Source: Cololabis saira
Lineage: Eukaryota; Chordata; Actinopteri; Beloniformes; Belonidae
Assembly (NCBI RefSeq): GCF_033807715.1
Contig: NC_084599.1
Location: 12,711,125-12,775,124 of the forward strand
Direction: 5' to 3'
DNA: 64,000 bases
Shown here: piece by piece, positions 43,179 to 55,059 of the stretch
Layout of the letters: the number at the start of each line of letters is the position of its first letter
Position numbering within the stretch: position 1 is the stretch's first letter
Translations under genes and position numbers: made by a program
Notes under the pieces: generated by a model
The model's input: only the letters and a program-made list of their open reading frames with translations
Told to the model about the DNA's origin: nothing
The model's database searches: none

Positions 43179-46100
43179 TCATAGCAGGCTTGCAAGGCTG
43201 GTGGTCGGACCGTTCTGGGCTTGGATCTGGACAGGAGGGGGGCCGTCCGTCCACTGTAAAACAGACATGGACAGCGTAAGTACGGTCATGTTACCTCAAA
43301 TCTTTCTCACAGGAAGATTACATAGACCCACTTTCTTATGACCGTTGTTCAAGCTACTCCTCTTTGCTTCAAAAGTATAGGTGACCTCATAGCAGGTTAT
43401 GATAAAGGAGATATAGGAAAATTGGTCCATATAGTTCGTTTCTAATTAAAAATAACAGGTAAAACTGTCAACTGGCAAACTATTAATTCAAAGACCCCCA
43501 ATGACCCAAAGTATAATCTGATACTGTGGAAAACACTGGGCTAACTACTGGGCTTGACAGTAGAATCACTACATTTTGAACATTTATGTGAATGAAAACA
43601 GATTAAGACAACCAATCTGATGGGAAAGTGTAAAGACAGCACATGCATGTCACATGTCTCAACACATTTTTATAAAACTAACTGTCGCCTTTGTATTATC
43701 GGTGTTGTTCCATGTGTATACATACTACAAGTAGATGGGAAACATAAAGAAAATAAATCCACCTTTGCTTCATTTGAAAAGAAACTGATCTCCTTACAAT
43801 AAAGAATAAGAGCCATGGCTGGTGAAATGAAGCATAGAAATTAAAATATTACGCTGTAACTTACTACATACTTAACATTTGGTGTACTGCATTAAATGAA
43901 AATCCATTCTTAATTTAACTGGATACATCCTGTCTTTATACAGCACTATTACAGGATTAAATTATGTCACTTTGACAGATGCCTACTCTAGAACAACAAA
44001 ATGTTAAAATATAATTTTTTCCCTTTTATCTTTTTGCCTTTGCAGGGGTCGCTAGACCAGATAATCCTGCTTAACTGAGTGATTTTGTTTTTATGTTGGA
44101 TGTCCTTCCGGACTCAACTCTCACCATTTATCTGAGCTTGGGACTGGCATTATTATTTTAATCAAACTGATTACATAAAAGAAGGATTTTTTTTCTTGAT
44201 TTTTGTTGAGGAAATATGATGGTAATGGAAGGAAATGACAATGTGATTAAGAGATTCTCTCAAAGCTGTTTCACATACACTGATGAGGTTATGCTCAGGG
44301 AGGCTACAGGCAGCGATGTGGTCCTGCAGTAGCTGCTGAGAGAAGTTCTGGTGCATCTGTGCGGCTTCATGAGCATCCATGTTGTTCCCAAGAGCCTTGT
44401 TCAAGTCTGCAAGTAGAACGCATCATCAGAAACATTCAGACACAGAGCAAGACAAGGTTAACCCACAATACAGCATTTGTAAAGCATTTACTTTCACTCA
44501 GTTGCTCAACAGAAATGTCAAGAAAACATAAATGATGTTTCACGAGGGTAAGGGAAAAGGTCCTTCTGTACCTTTCAACAGTGCTGAAGACCAGAGCTGA
44601 ACCGACATGTCAGGGATCTTACTGGCCAGCTGCATGGCAGGCACAACCATGTTGTTACTTTCCTGGAGAGAAAAATACACTCTATAGTGATTTGTGGCAC
44701 ATTGGAGCAAATACTGGCCCTGTAATACATATAATCAATAATTTAAAAAGGCATTCTATAACAGTAAACGCATGCCATTTTTCACAGTCCTGCAGATAAA
44801 AGTCAAGCATTCATTCAAATATTAGGAGTATTAAATGGCACTCTTCAATCCTAAATTCACACAAATTACAAATAAAGCAGTGTGTTGCTGCACATTTTAG
44901 GTACTGAAGAACTTGCAAGAACTGCAGCAGTGTTGAGAGTACAAACACCAACAATTTTAAATATTCATGCAATATGCAAGGTTTATAGCAATCAAATTTT
45001 CAGTGCCTAAAATATCAGGGATACGGGTGCACAAGAGGTACTGCGAGAGGTTTAAGAAAATTGGCAGTTTTAATAAACTGATTGAACTGATCCTTTAAAT
45101 AGCCATGAGGGCTAAATGCTGCAGTGCATTTGAGGGGAAAACATTAAATAAAAGCCAAAACTCCCGGGACACAAAAACAATTCAAATAATTAATTTATCA
45201 TCATCAACCAAACGGTGTGTTCAAAAAAATATGAATTCCTGATTTTGGAAACAATATTTTTGTCATGTTTGTACAATGAAAATAGAAATTTTATGATTCA
45301 GTAAAATATTAATTTACTCCTGAAAACTTTATCATAGTGTGTTCCTTTAATAAAGTGATATGGCCCAAATGACCTCAAAATATAGAAATGAATTTTTTTT
45401 TTGTTTTGCATTTGTTTTTTTTGTCATTACATTTATCTATTCATTTGTTGTTGTTATGTATTGGACCATGTTGTTTTTTCAGAAAAAGGAAAAAAAGAAA
45501 TAAAAATTTGATCACAAAAACAAATATAGAAATGAGACATGTTTTGATTGATTGTGTGATCAAAAATGACTATTACAAAATACTGACCAAACAGAAATGT
45601 AATTGTTACTCTGTGACGACTCAGAGACTGAGGTGTGGCAAAGTAGGGATTGTGATTTACTGTCAAGTGCAAATTAATCCTGCTTTTCTGTCAGGAATGA
45701 TCAATAGCTATGAAACTGAAAGACTCAACCATTTTTAAGGCACATGATAGGAATAATAATAATTTAAAAAAAAACTCAGGAGGAAAAAACTCACCCAAGC
45801 GTAGATTTCATACGTTACTGAATAGTCTCTATAATACAACACAGATATCTGTGTGACTCACTCTCTCTCACACACACACACTAGTTGTGTGTGTGTGTGT
45901 GTTGCACTCCAATGGACTAATGTTGGTGATGAAATCAGGAAATACTCAAATCTCTACGATCAAACGCTTTCAAGTTTCCTCTTATTTGCTTTGATTAACT
46001 TTAGAGGGTGAGAATAAAAGTGAAAATTATATCAAAAGAGGGTTGCCAGTCCTAACTGGAATACATTTTTTTGTTACGAGGGAGAAATGAGGCAAGTGGG

Positions 46101-49100
46101 GTTCACAAAATGAAATAAAGACATAAAAAATATTTTTTTTAAAAACAGTTAAGACGACATTAAGTTTCTAAATGACTGCTAAGCAAACTGTACACAACAA
46201 AACAGGAATATATAACCTAATCCTTTCAAAATGAATCCGTCTTCTCCATATGAAAGCTGCAGATGACGGTAAAATCTACTGACCCTTTTCAAAGTCGCAA
46301 GCTGTAGATTGAAAGTTTAATGGTTCAAAGCTGTACTGAAGTCTCCTCGGGTCTCTAAATATCAAATATGTACCAATACACTGCAGCTACTGATAAACAA
46401 TTTAAAGATCTAAGTGAACTTTGACAAATGCCTGCATAACTAATAGAAATGAGGCGAGTGTTGCCGTCCCAACAACACTTTAGTGCAGCAGTTGTGATGC
46501 ATGTCAGACAGATTGTTAAGTGGTGATGCTTGTATTTATAAATAATAGTAATAAAGATGTACTATTCTTAAACAACAAAACAAAAAAAAACAATCTCAGG
46601 ACAGATGCAACATCTAACTTTAAGTTTTCTAAACTCCACCCACTTTGCTCGATGCCCTGCCCCTTTCTTAGTGTTGCATTTGGTGTGAAAAGAACAATTA
46701 CTCACTGTAGGAAACTGTGTCCATCCTTCAGTTTTAAAATCACATTTTGCCTCAATAAAATTTAAGATGCTGCATAATATGCATTTCTCTATTTGCCAAA
46801 TTAAGCTTCATTGCCTGGCTGGATAATAAACCTGACTTCACACAACCTAGTTTACTATTAAGACATTTTAAAATCACTGGATGGTAATTTTATAGACAGA
46901 AGAAAGATGACAATTGAGCATGAGTCTTGCTTGACAAGTGTAAAGTCTTACTCTATGATTTCCCAGTACGTAGAAAATGTGGCCCAGGAGAACCAGAGAG
47001 CAGGCAGTTAGTCTGTTCAGATCCTCTGCGTTCGACATCTTCAGGGTTTCCCTTAGGAAACGTCTGCAGAACACAAAGTAGTAGTATCAGCACAAGGTGA
47101 CTCTGTGGATAGGTTTGCATCAAAAAAACTCTAATATGTCGTACTTTGCCTCGTTGTAGCGTCCCTGAAAGAAAGACAGGAGTCCCCTGATGTAGAAAGC
47201 TGCTGCACGGAGGCAGTGAGAGCTGCAATTAAAAGCAAACAAAAGGATTGTACATTTTCAGGATGTGTACAGACCACTTTGCTGAACTATAATCCCATAT
47301 TACATGTATAGATTGTGATAAGGAAAAATAAAATCTTACCTGACTGGGAAGTTATGGTCGGGGTTTATTCTCTCCAGGAGGCTGTACAGCTAGAGAATAA
47401 ATAAAAAAAAAAGAGGCAAGTTTACCCTTACACAAAATATTCATGATTTTTTTATTAGTGTAGCTCAAGTTGGTCTGTTAGCAAAATTCTTAAATGATGG
47501 AAAGCAGATAAAAGATCAAATAAGTTTGCTTTTTGAACTGCAATTTTGGGTCAAACATAACGCATTTATAAAAAAGCTAGCTGCTTCCCTCTACTGGTGA
47601 AATCATGTTACAGCACCATTATCTTTCCCTTAAATCAAACTGTACTTTACATGATGGGATTTTTTTCCTCATTCACTGACATACACTCACCGGCCACTTC
47701 ATTAAGTAAACCTGTCAAAGTGCTTGATAACTTATACATTTCTAATCATCTCTAGAGTTTACAGAGAATGGTCCGAAAATGGGAAAAATTTCCAGTAAGC
47801 GGCAGTTCTGTGGGCGCAAATGCCTTGTTGATGGCAGAGGTCAGAGAAGGATGGCCAGACTGGTTGGAGCTGATAGGTATGCAGAACAGCATCTCTGAAC
47901 GTGAACACGTTGAACCTTGAGGCACATGGGCTACAGCAGCAGAATATCATGCAGGGTGCCACTCCTGTTGGCTAAGAACAAGAAACTGAGGCTACAATTC
48001 GCACAGGTTCGACCAAAATTAGACAACAGAAGATGGAAAACGTTGCCTGGTCTGATTAATCTCGATTTCTACTGCGACATTCGGATGGTAGGTTCAGTAT
48101 TTGGCGTCAACAACATGAAAGCATGGACTCATCCTGCCTTTTATCAACGGTTCAGGCTGGTGGTGTTGGTGTAATGGTGTGGGGGATATTTTCCTGGCAC
48201 ATTTTGGACCCATTAGTACCAACTGAGCATCGTGTTAATGCCACAGCCTACCTGAGTATTGCTGCTGACCATGTCCATCCCTTTATGACCACAGTGTAAC
48301 CATCTTCTGATGGCTACTTCCAGCAGGATAACACGCCATGTCATAAAGCGCGAATCATGTCAGACTGGTTTGTTGAACATGATAATGAGTTCACTACTCA
48401 AACAACCTCCACAGTCACCAGATCTCAATCCAATAGAGCAGCTTTGGGATGGTGTAGAACGGGAGATTCGCATCATGGATGTGCAGCCGACAAATGTGAA
48501 GCAACTGCCTGACGCTATCATGTCAATATGGACCAAACTCTCTGAGGACTGTTTCCAGGACCTTGTTAAATCTATGCCATGAAGGATTAAGACAGTTCTG
48601 AAGGCAAAAGGGGTCCAACCCGGTACTAGCAAGGTGAACCTGATAAAGTGGCCGGTGAGTGTACTCCTCCAACAAAATATCAATATATTAATAAAGCTGT
48701 GACTTTCAGTAAACAAGTGTGAGATAATAAAACTAAACCTATTAGAAAGATGTTTCATTCAATTTGACTTGCTGCATAAAAAGAAAAAGAAAACAAAAAA
48801 AGACCAAGCTTACCTCCTGGTGTCTGTTTCCTTCCCTTATGTACACACTAGCCAAGTTGGTTACAATGTATGTCCACAGCTCCTGGTGTGTGGTGAGCTA
48901 GAACACAAACAGAAATGTGTATGTGATTAAGATGCCAATAGATAGCTAAATAAAAACTGCAACAGAAATTCTTACTTGAGAGCAGTTGAGACTAAAATAG
49001 TCACATATAGCCTTGCACAATAATGCAATGAATTAAACGATGAGTAATAATACACAGACAGTGGAGAGGAAAAAACTGCTTACCCGCAAGGCTGTAGTAA

Positions 49101-52100
49101 ACTGTGCCTCTGCATTATCCATACAGTTTACTGAGATACAGTACAGACCCTGGAAGGAACACACAAAAAAATACATTTGTCCATAAATCTGATATATTTA
49201 AATGTTTAAAATGGCCTTTTGATGGACACTTTTTTTTTTTTTTTAGAAAATATAATGTTAATTGTGCCAGGGCCTTGTTGTTATTATTATTTGAAGCTTT
49301 TTTTCTGTATTTTTAATGGATGGTGTTTAAACTACTTGTTCAAAGTTTCAACATTCACCTGGTATCCATCTTTAACATCATATATATATAAATCTTATTA
49401 CTCATGTGCCACAGGTTCTGTGTGTTAGTGTTATAATAAACAATAGTCAGCTAAACTGTGGAGTAGGTCGCACTGTTCTTGGTTTAATAATGTGATATGT
49501 TAAGAGTTCTCTGAAAAGTAGATATTAAGGCAAACTATGACCTGCTGCTACTGTGTGCGTCTCCTTCAAGTGCCTACGACAGTCTGCCATGTTAAAAGTG
49601 AAAGTCATCAAGCAAGTACAAACAGATATATTTGGGAAAAAAAGCATTGGTTAAAATGCTCACCAATAGTGTGTGTAGCTGCGCAGCATGGTTAGTGAAT
49701 AACCTGGGAGATTGTTGGCACAGTTGACAAACCTGTGAGATCTGGACAGAGGAAAAGAAATTGAATAAGAAGAGCTGCTCACTTTCAAATTCTTGCAAAC
49801 CAGCTTCTTTCACGCAAGACCTAACACTGAGCATTCAAAAGTGATAATCTTGGATGAACCGTTTCCTTTATTGTGGCTCCACATTATGGAAAAGAACAAA
49901 ACTCAGGAGAATACCATGAGGTCATGTTAACAGAAACAATGTACCTCTTGTAATGCCGTGGCCTTGTGACCTGTGACGAGTCGGCACATGATAATGTGCT
50001 CCAGCAGAATGACTTGAAAGGTAGAAAGGATGGGGCTGCAGTCCAACACTACAACACAAGATAAAAAACATCCACGTATTATGTTGTGCAACTTATTGTA
50101 CATTTTGATAAGCAACGCTCCATTTCATGAAGTTCTCTATTTTGCAATACTTTAAACTCACTTTTTAATTTCTCTAGTTGCATGAGAGCCTTGTCGGTAT
50201 ATTTCTGGGCTTTTTCCAGGTAGCCTGCTTGCATGGAGTGCATGACTGTTACCTATAAAAAGGAGAAAAACCTACAGTTAACAAGAAGAAAAAATAAATA
50301 AAAAACTACCTTCTCCCACACAGCATGTTTCTTTTTCCCCTTATCAAATTCAGATATAATGCAACGAGACCATCAGTGAAGTGTAACTGATGGTCAGTGC
50401 TTCAACTGTGACAGCTAACCAAACTATTAAACATAATTCAATTTTTTTAAACTCTGATCACAATCCAGGTCTGGTTATTTGGAAAGTTTTGAATTAGGAA
50501 AGTTTTGAATTACAGGAGATTTTGTTTCCAAGAGACACAGGAAAGAAAAAAAATATATATCTGCATTACCAAATATACGAGGACACACATATGCTCCTTG
50601 GGCAGCCAATGAAAAAGGTCAGCTGGGTTGCTGGGCAGAATCTCATCATCGTGGAGTGTGGAGATGGTCTGGATACACTGCTGTAGCTGCTTCAGACACG
50701 GCTTTACACTCTTCACCTGGAGAGACATGAACATTGTGAACAATGAACAATCACATGTTTCCTTTTGCAATGTCATGCCACTTATATTCCAAAAAATGAA
50801 GAATGAATGCATGCTGATCAACAAATTCCTTAACCCTTCTTAAGAGTATTGCCTACCTGTCCAGCATCCAGGTAGTGTGTGACCTGTAGTACCAGGAAGA
50901 AGACCCGGAGAGACTCCTTCTGGATTGGGTTTCCCTGCCAGTTTTCCACTATTGTTCCACACAGTGTGAGTAGAGGATGCACTTCACCGAGCTTCCTCTC
51001 CATTAGCAGCAACTAAAAAGGGTAAAAAAAGTAAAAACTTAATTAAAATGTTTATAAATTAGTAATACAACTGATGCTCATGAATATAAAACACAAATTT
51101 GATTAAAAAGAATATTCTGATGTAACAATTTGATGACATGAATCAAGCCGTGTCACCATTTCGACTACTGTAATGAAACTGCATGGAGAGCAAAATCAAA
51201 AAGATGACTCACCATTCCTTTACTAAGAAGAAACAAAGCCCTAAACAAAAAAACAAAGGGGAACAAGTCAGTAATTCCATAATAAATTGCAACAAACAGA
51301 TAAAACTGATCTCAAGACAGATGTAACAATAAAAAAAAAGTACTCAGCAATGGAAAAAACGTTCTTTTCATCAGTAAAAGGTTTTAGAAATTAATCTCCA
51401 TATATCGTAACAGTCACCAAATTATAGTCATCCATGAGGTCATATTAAATGTAACAGTTTAACAAACATTAATAAAAACGTCAACTCTTCAGAAACTTGC
51501 TTTTTAACAATGCTGTTAGTCAACATGGTTTCATGTTGCTGGCGTGAAGTACTACTGTAAGGAAACATAGATATGTCCAGGATTTGTCCTTTAACTCACA
51601 CTACAAAACAAGATTCCTGGCCTGCTGTCTTTCTGATACTTTTCTCCACATATGAAGCCCTAAATGAATTAGATCTTTCTCATATTAAAGATATGCTAGT
51701 TACATTTTCAGAGCAGATCAATGATCATAGATTTTGCGTTTGTGGATAGTAAAAAAAAAAAAAAAAAAAAAAAAGTGAGTGGGTTTCTGAATATATTTTT
51801 CAGACTGCACATCTATTAACATTGTGTGGTAATTCCTGTTACACACTACAATAAACCTCTCACAAACATAAATTATGTTTCCAGAGCTCAACAACAGTTT
51901 ATCTGAGGAATACCAGTAATTACATGTAGGCACAAACTAACTTGCCCCCCTGAAATTTCAACAGTTCCCATGATAGTTAAATTCTTCCCTCAACCACACC
52001 ACAGGAACCCATTCAATCTTAATGTTGAAATCTGCCATCATTAGCCTATACTCTCCAGATTGATATGCATAAATAACACATAATCGTGGTATTTTGTTAA

Positions 52101-54097
52101 AAGCCACAAATATATAACAAACATTAGAAAGCATGATATTTACCAAGTATATTCTGAGCCTACAACTCGAGCATACTCGGCTCCGACACCCAGGAGGTCA
52201 CATGCTGACACCAAGTCTTTCTCCAGTGTATGAAGTTGCTGAAACAGATAAAACTGCAATCACCACTTAGTCATCTGTTGACATTTTGAGAGAAACGCTG
52301 GGTTGCACAGATGTACGCAGAGTAGGTTAAACTATGAGATAAGAATACAGAGATCAACCACCAGAGTTGAGGGCAGCACCAGTTAATCTATTCCTACTTC
52401 AGTCTCAACATTGTCGGACAAACATCTGATCCAACCTGTGCATGAACACATACCGCCAACTGGAACAGCAGTCTGCAGTGCCAGTACGGTGTTTGTTGTG
52501 AAATCTGGATGGCTTTCCGCAGCAGGGGCTTCGCAGAGTCCACCAAATTCTGAAAATGTATTCAAATGGAGTTAATAGCCAAAAATAGATAACACAGTAT
52601 AGACGCATGAAATGCACGGATTATACAATTGCATGATCTTGTCTTGAATAGGGTTGCCAACTCCCTGAAAAATAAATAAGGGACACCTTATCGGCCGCAC
52701 CGGCCGACCGATTGCCTTCACCTTTCCTGGCATGGTGAATTTTTTTAGCCCCTTTTTTGTGAGTGAAACGATTTTTTAACTATTTGACTCAAACCCGAAT
52801 TGAATTAGATGTATATTTATGAATGCCATGAACACATGGAAAACAAATTATTATCCAGCAATTCACTTTAATACAAAATAGCAAATTGAACTGAATAAAA
52901 TAAGTATCTTTCTTAAACAGAAACCTGTCCTGCTTAACTTAAAATTGTATAAATAAATATAAAACAATAGAAAGAAAGCAGAACATCCATTCTGTAATAG
53001 TGCACATTTTTAGTGCAATAACAAACGTGCAAACAGAAAGTCTGTAGAAAACTTGTAAACATATTTGTGACTTAAGGCCATGACTGTAGCTACATTTGTA
53101 GTAAAACAGAAAAAAATAACTTATGAAATCAACAGCTCAATGCACTTTTCCATTGGCATTTTATGACTATTTTTTGACTCTCACAGTAATACGGGACAAA
53201 GTACGTCCCTTTTCAGCTCAATACGGGACGTACTTTAGTTTATAAATACGGGACGATTCCGTTTTTCAAGGGACGGTTGGCAACCCTAGTCCTGAAGATA
53301 TAAACAAGTGTCGCTTTTACTTTTGCTCCCCACTATCTAAATTACGTTCCCCTTAATTACCACGGCTTACCTGTTGGCAGAAAAGTTCTGACAAAATGCT
53401 GGCAGCTTCAAATTTGACATCTTCAAATTGAGGAAGTTGTTGCGATATAAACCACTGTGGAAAAAAACAGACACAAAATGTTACATTTACGGTTATCTGG
53501 CGTATTTATTCTTAATGTTGATTTATGGTTCCGCGTTACACCAACGCAGAACCTACGGTGGAGGTTACGCAGCGACGCGCAACGTACGCCGTACCCTGCG
53601 GCGTAGGCTCTGCGTCGATTTAACGCGGAACCATAAATCAGGCTACAGGAGCTTCGGCGGCGGAGAAACGAGCTGCAGACGGGACCGGGGTTTAATCAAT
53701 TACATGTTCAATAAACCCCGCACTTTAACTCCTCTACACATTGAACCCTCCCGAATGAGCAGTAATGTGAAAACTCCCGCCGTCTGCTGTTTGTGCCGGC
53801 CGCGGCCTGCAGCCGGCCGCTTCTCCGCCGCATCCCCGGTGTTTCCTAGCGCGGAGCCCTCACCGCCTTCTCCAGGTGGGTGCGGGCCAGCTCGCTGTTC
53901 TTGGTGTGGTGGTACAGCACCGAGCCCAGCTGCAGGTGTGTGCGAGCCTCGATCCTCTGCGGGGGCTTGAACTGGAACACCGCCTGGAGACAGTGCACAC
54001 ACAGACGGATTTTGGGCGGACTGGAGGTTCGGAAATGCTCCGCAAAGCCGAGAAGGGCGAGGTACCAGCGCTCTGGGGCCTCTACGTTTGACGCCAT
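43179..54097 (-). CDS. mau2: MAU2 (SCC4), cohesin-loading complex subunit
   Basis: Eighteen coding exons, 598 codons: 54097-53864, 53454-53371, 52549-52454, 52238-52144, 51240-51213, 51012-50857, 50716-50570, 50252-50162, 50048-49945, 49741-49664, 49149-49084, 48897-48814, 47389-47340, 47222-47145, 47063-46952, 44662-44572, 44406-44279, 43253-43179. All splice sites are AG/GT with consistent phase. MAU2 forms a TPR-like superhelix that clasps the NIPBL N-terminus; the pair loads cohesin on chromatin for cohesion and gene control (family knowledge). Diagnostic blocks: [100 protein letters not shown] and the C-terminus WTDGPPPVQ ... SLASLL. Human MAU2 is 613 residues; most of the difference is its Ala-rich N-terminus. 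One odd residue at codon 170 (Trp) is noted in findings. Confidence 0.97.
44040..44160 (+). repeat. Dispersed SINE/LINE-type repeat fragment, second copy
   Basis: TTTGCAGGGGTCGCTAGACC ... GGATGTCCTTCCGGACTCAA. Related to the 18421 fragment and sits in the last MAU2 intron. Confidence 0.4.
44663..46951 (-). other. MAU2 intron, 2.3 kb
   Basis: AT-rich, without recognisable coding sequence. Contains a back-to-back (CA)n/(GT)n inverted dinucleotide block at 45869-45902 around CTAGT. Confidence 0.6.
47682..48662 (+). mobile_element. Tc1/mariner-like transposon in a MAU2 intron
   Basis: Ends TACACTCACCGGCCACTTCA and AAGTGGCCGGTGAGTGTA are complementary and bounded by TA. The 981-bp body carries decayed transposase on the plus strand: [19 protein letters not shown] N-terminal sequence is out of frame with the distal ORF. 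It lies between MAU2 exons 12 and 13 and does not touch their splice sites. Confidence 0.88.
48310..48582 (+). pseudogene. Tc1/mariner-like transposase C-terminal fragment
   Basis: Contains [20 protein letters not shown], the Tc1-type D-x-N-P-I-E catalytic block, then a 35-residue tail ending DLVKSMP. Upstream catalytic aspartates are in other frames, so the enzyme is inactive. Confidence 0.85.
52144..52238 (-). CDS. mau2: MAU2 exon 4, with an unusual codon at its 3' junction
   Basis: Encodes [20 protein letters not shown] and ends ...GSEYT plus TG. Joined to the next exon's G it gives TGG (Trp) where vertebrate MAU2 has Arg in SEYTRALFLL. No alternative donor nearby restores Arg. Confidence 0.93.
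52649..53288. mobile_element. MITE with TAGGGTTGCC termini
   Basis: Left TAGGGTTGCCAACTCCC and right GGGACGGTTGGCAACCCTA are complementary. Subterminal TACGGGAC repeats lie inside the right end. Non-coding. Occupies much of the MAU2 intron between exons 2 and 3. Confidence 0.8.
53518..53644. mobile_element. Palindromic MITE, copy 4
   Basis: TTGATTTATGGTTCCGCGTT ... AACGCGGAACCATAAATCA with inner GCGACGCGCAACGTACGCCG. Lies in MAU2 intron 1, 220 bp from the first exon. Confidence 0.85.
53864..54097 (-). CDS. mau2: MAU2 first coding exon
   Basis: 78 codons ending phase 0 at [27 protein letters not shown] was taken as the start because the conserved region begins at RWYLALL. An in-frame ATG 105 nt upstream (54202) would add 35 basic, leucine-rich residues and cannot be excluded from sequence alone. 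Confidence 0.9.
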
Positions 54098-54220
54098 TTT
54101 CCCAGACAACAACAAGTTTTTCAGCGCTGCGGCCAGACCCGCGGGTTGCCAGGTTCGCTGCTGAAGCAGCAGTTTTCTCTCTTTCTTTCTTTCATCCAGC
54201 ATTCAATTCAACAACATTAT

Positions 54221-54221
<1 letters not shown>

Positions 54222-54296
<75 letters not shown>

Positions 54297-54300
54297 TCCT

Positions 54301-54396
<96 letters not shown>

Positions 54397-54398
54397 TC
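54222..54398. repeat. (TTTC)n polypyrimidine tract upstream of MAU2
   Basis: About 44 TTTC units with one TTCC interruption near 54297. Flanked by an imperfect 30-bp direct repeat (CATCCAGCATTCAATTCAAC at 54193 and CATCCAACATTCAATTAAAC at 54398). Frames across it are repeat artefacts. Confidence 0.95.
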
Positions 54399-54430
54399 AT
54401 CCAACATTCAATTAAACAACATTCTTTTTT

Positions 54431-55002
54431 TCTTGAATAATTTCTAGTTAATCACACCACTTGTTTTATTTGCAGTTGTTTTTATCTTTATTCATTCAAT
54501 TCAAAATACTTTATTAATCCCCAAACGGAAATTGATTAAACCGTTATTATTTCTTAACCCTTAATATACAAGTTCTTTGTATTTAGTTTATATTGTAAAT
54601 GTTAAGGAATGTTAGCTTCACCGAATACATGTTGAATGACATTATAGAGCATATAAGAACTAAATTCACAAAAAAACACTGACAAAACAGGAAAATATGG
54701 TATACATTCCAGGAGAACTCATATAATAAGAAAGAAATTTTTTTTTTCCAGGATGTTGGAATATAATGATGACTCATTTTTATCAATTAATTAAAGTTGA
54801 ATTAGGTATTTTATTAATTCATCAAGTACAAATATCCACCATCTCAAGTTCTAATTTTAATTTTGAATAAAAAAAAATAAGAGTGCAAAAAAGTACATTC
54901 TGTACAAAAACAAAATCCGTGATAAATACGTTGAATTACACCTGGCAACCCAATGTCGTTCATAATGTCGCGAGGCTTTAGCCCAATAACGCGATCAACT
55001 CT
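54431..55002. other. AT-rich spacer between MAU2 and SLC25A42
   Basis: No gene, repeat or motif recognised in this stretch. Confidence 0.5.
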
Positions 55003-55015
55003 TGGGAGTTGTAGT
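55003..55015 (+). promoter_or_regulatory. ZNF143/THAP11-type promoter motif
   Basis: TGGGAGTTGTAGT, the complement of ACTACAAYTCCCA, a motif enriched close to vertebrate promoters. It is 45 bp left of the Harbinger-like element and about 0.9 kb upstream of MAU2. Matching is by eye. Confidence 0.5.
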
Positions 55016-55059
55016 CCAAAACAGTGGATTTATGGTGTCCTAGTTTCTGGCAAGACCTG

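Noticed and set aside
45869..45902. (CA)n-CTAGT-(GT)n as a regulatory hairpin
   Set aside because: Just two adjacent complementary dinucleotide runs, offset by a base at the centre and without supporting context.
54222..54398. CRISPR-like repeat array
   Set aside because: A simple tetranucleotide tract without spacers; the host is a eukaryote.
54192..54447. Long open frames of Phe-Leu-Ser or Lys-Glu-Arg repeats
   Set aside because: They are translations of the (TTTC)n array in different frames, with no independent coding evidence.
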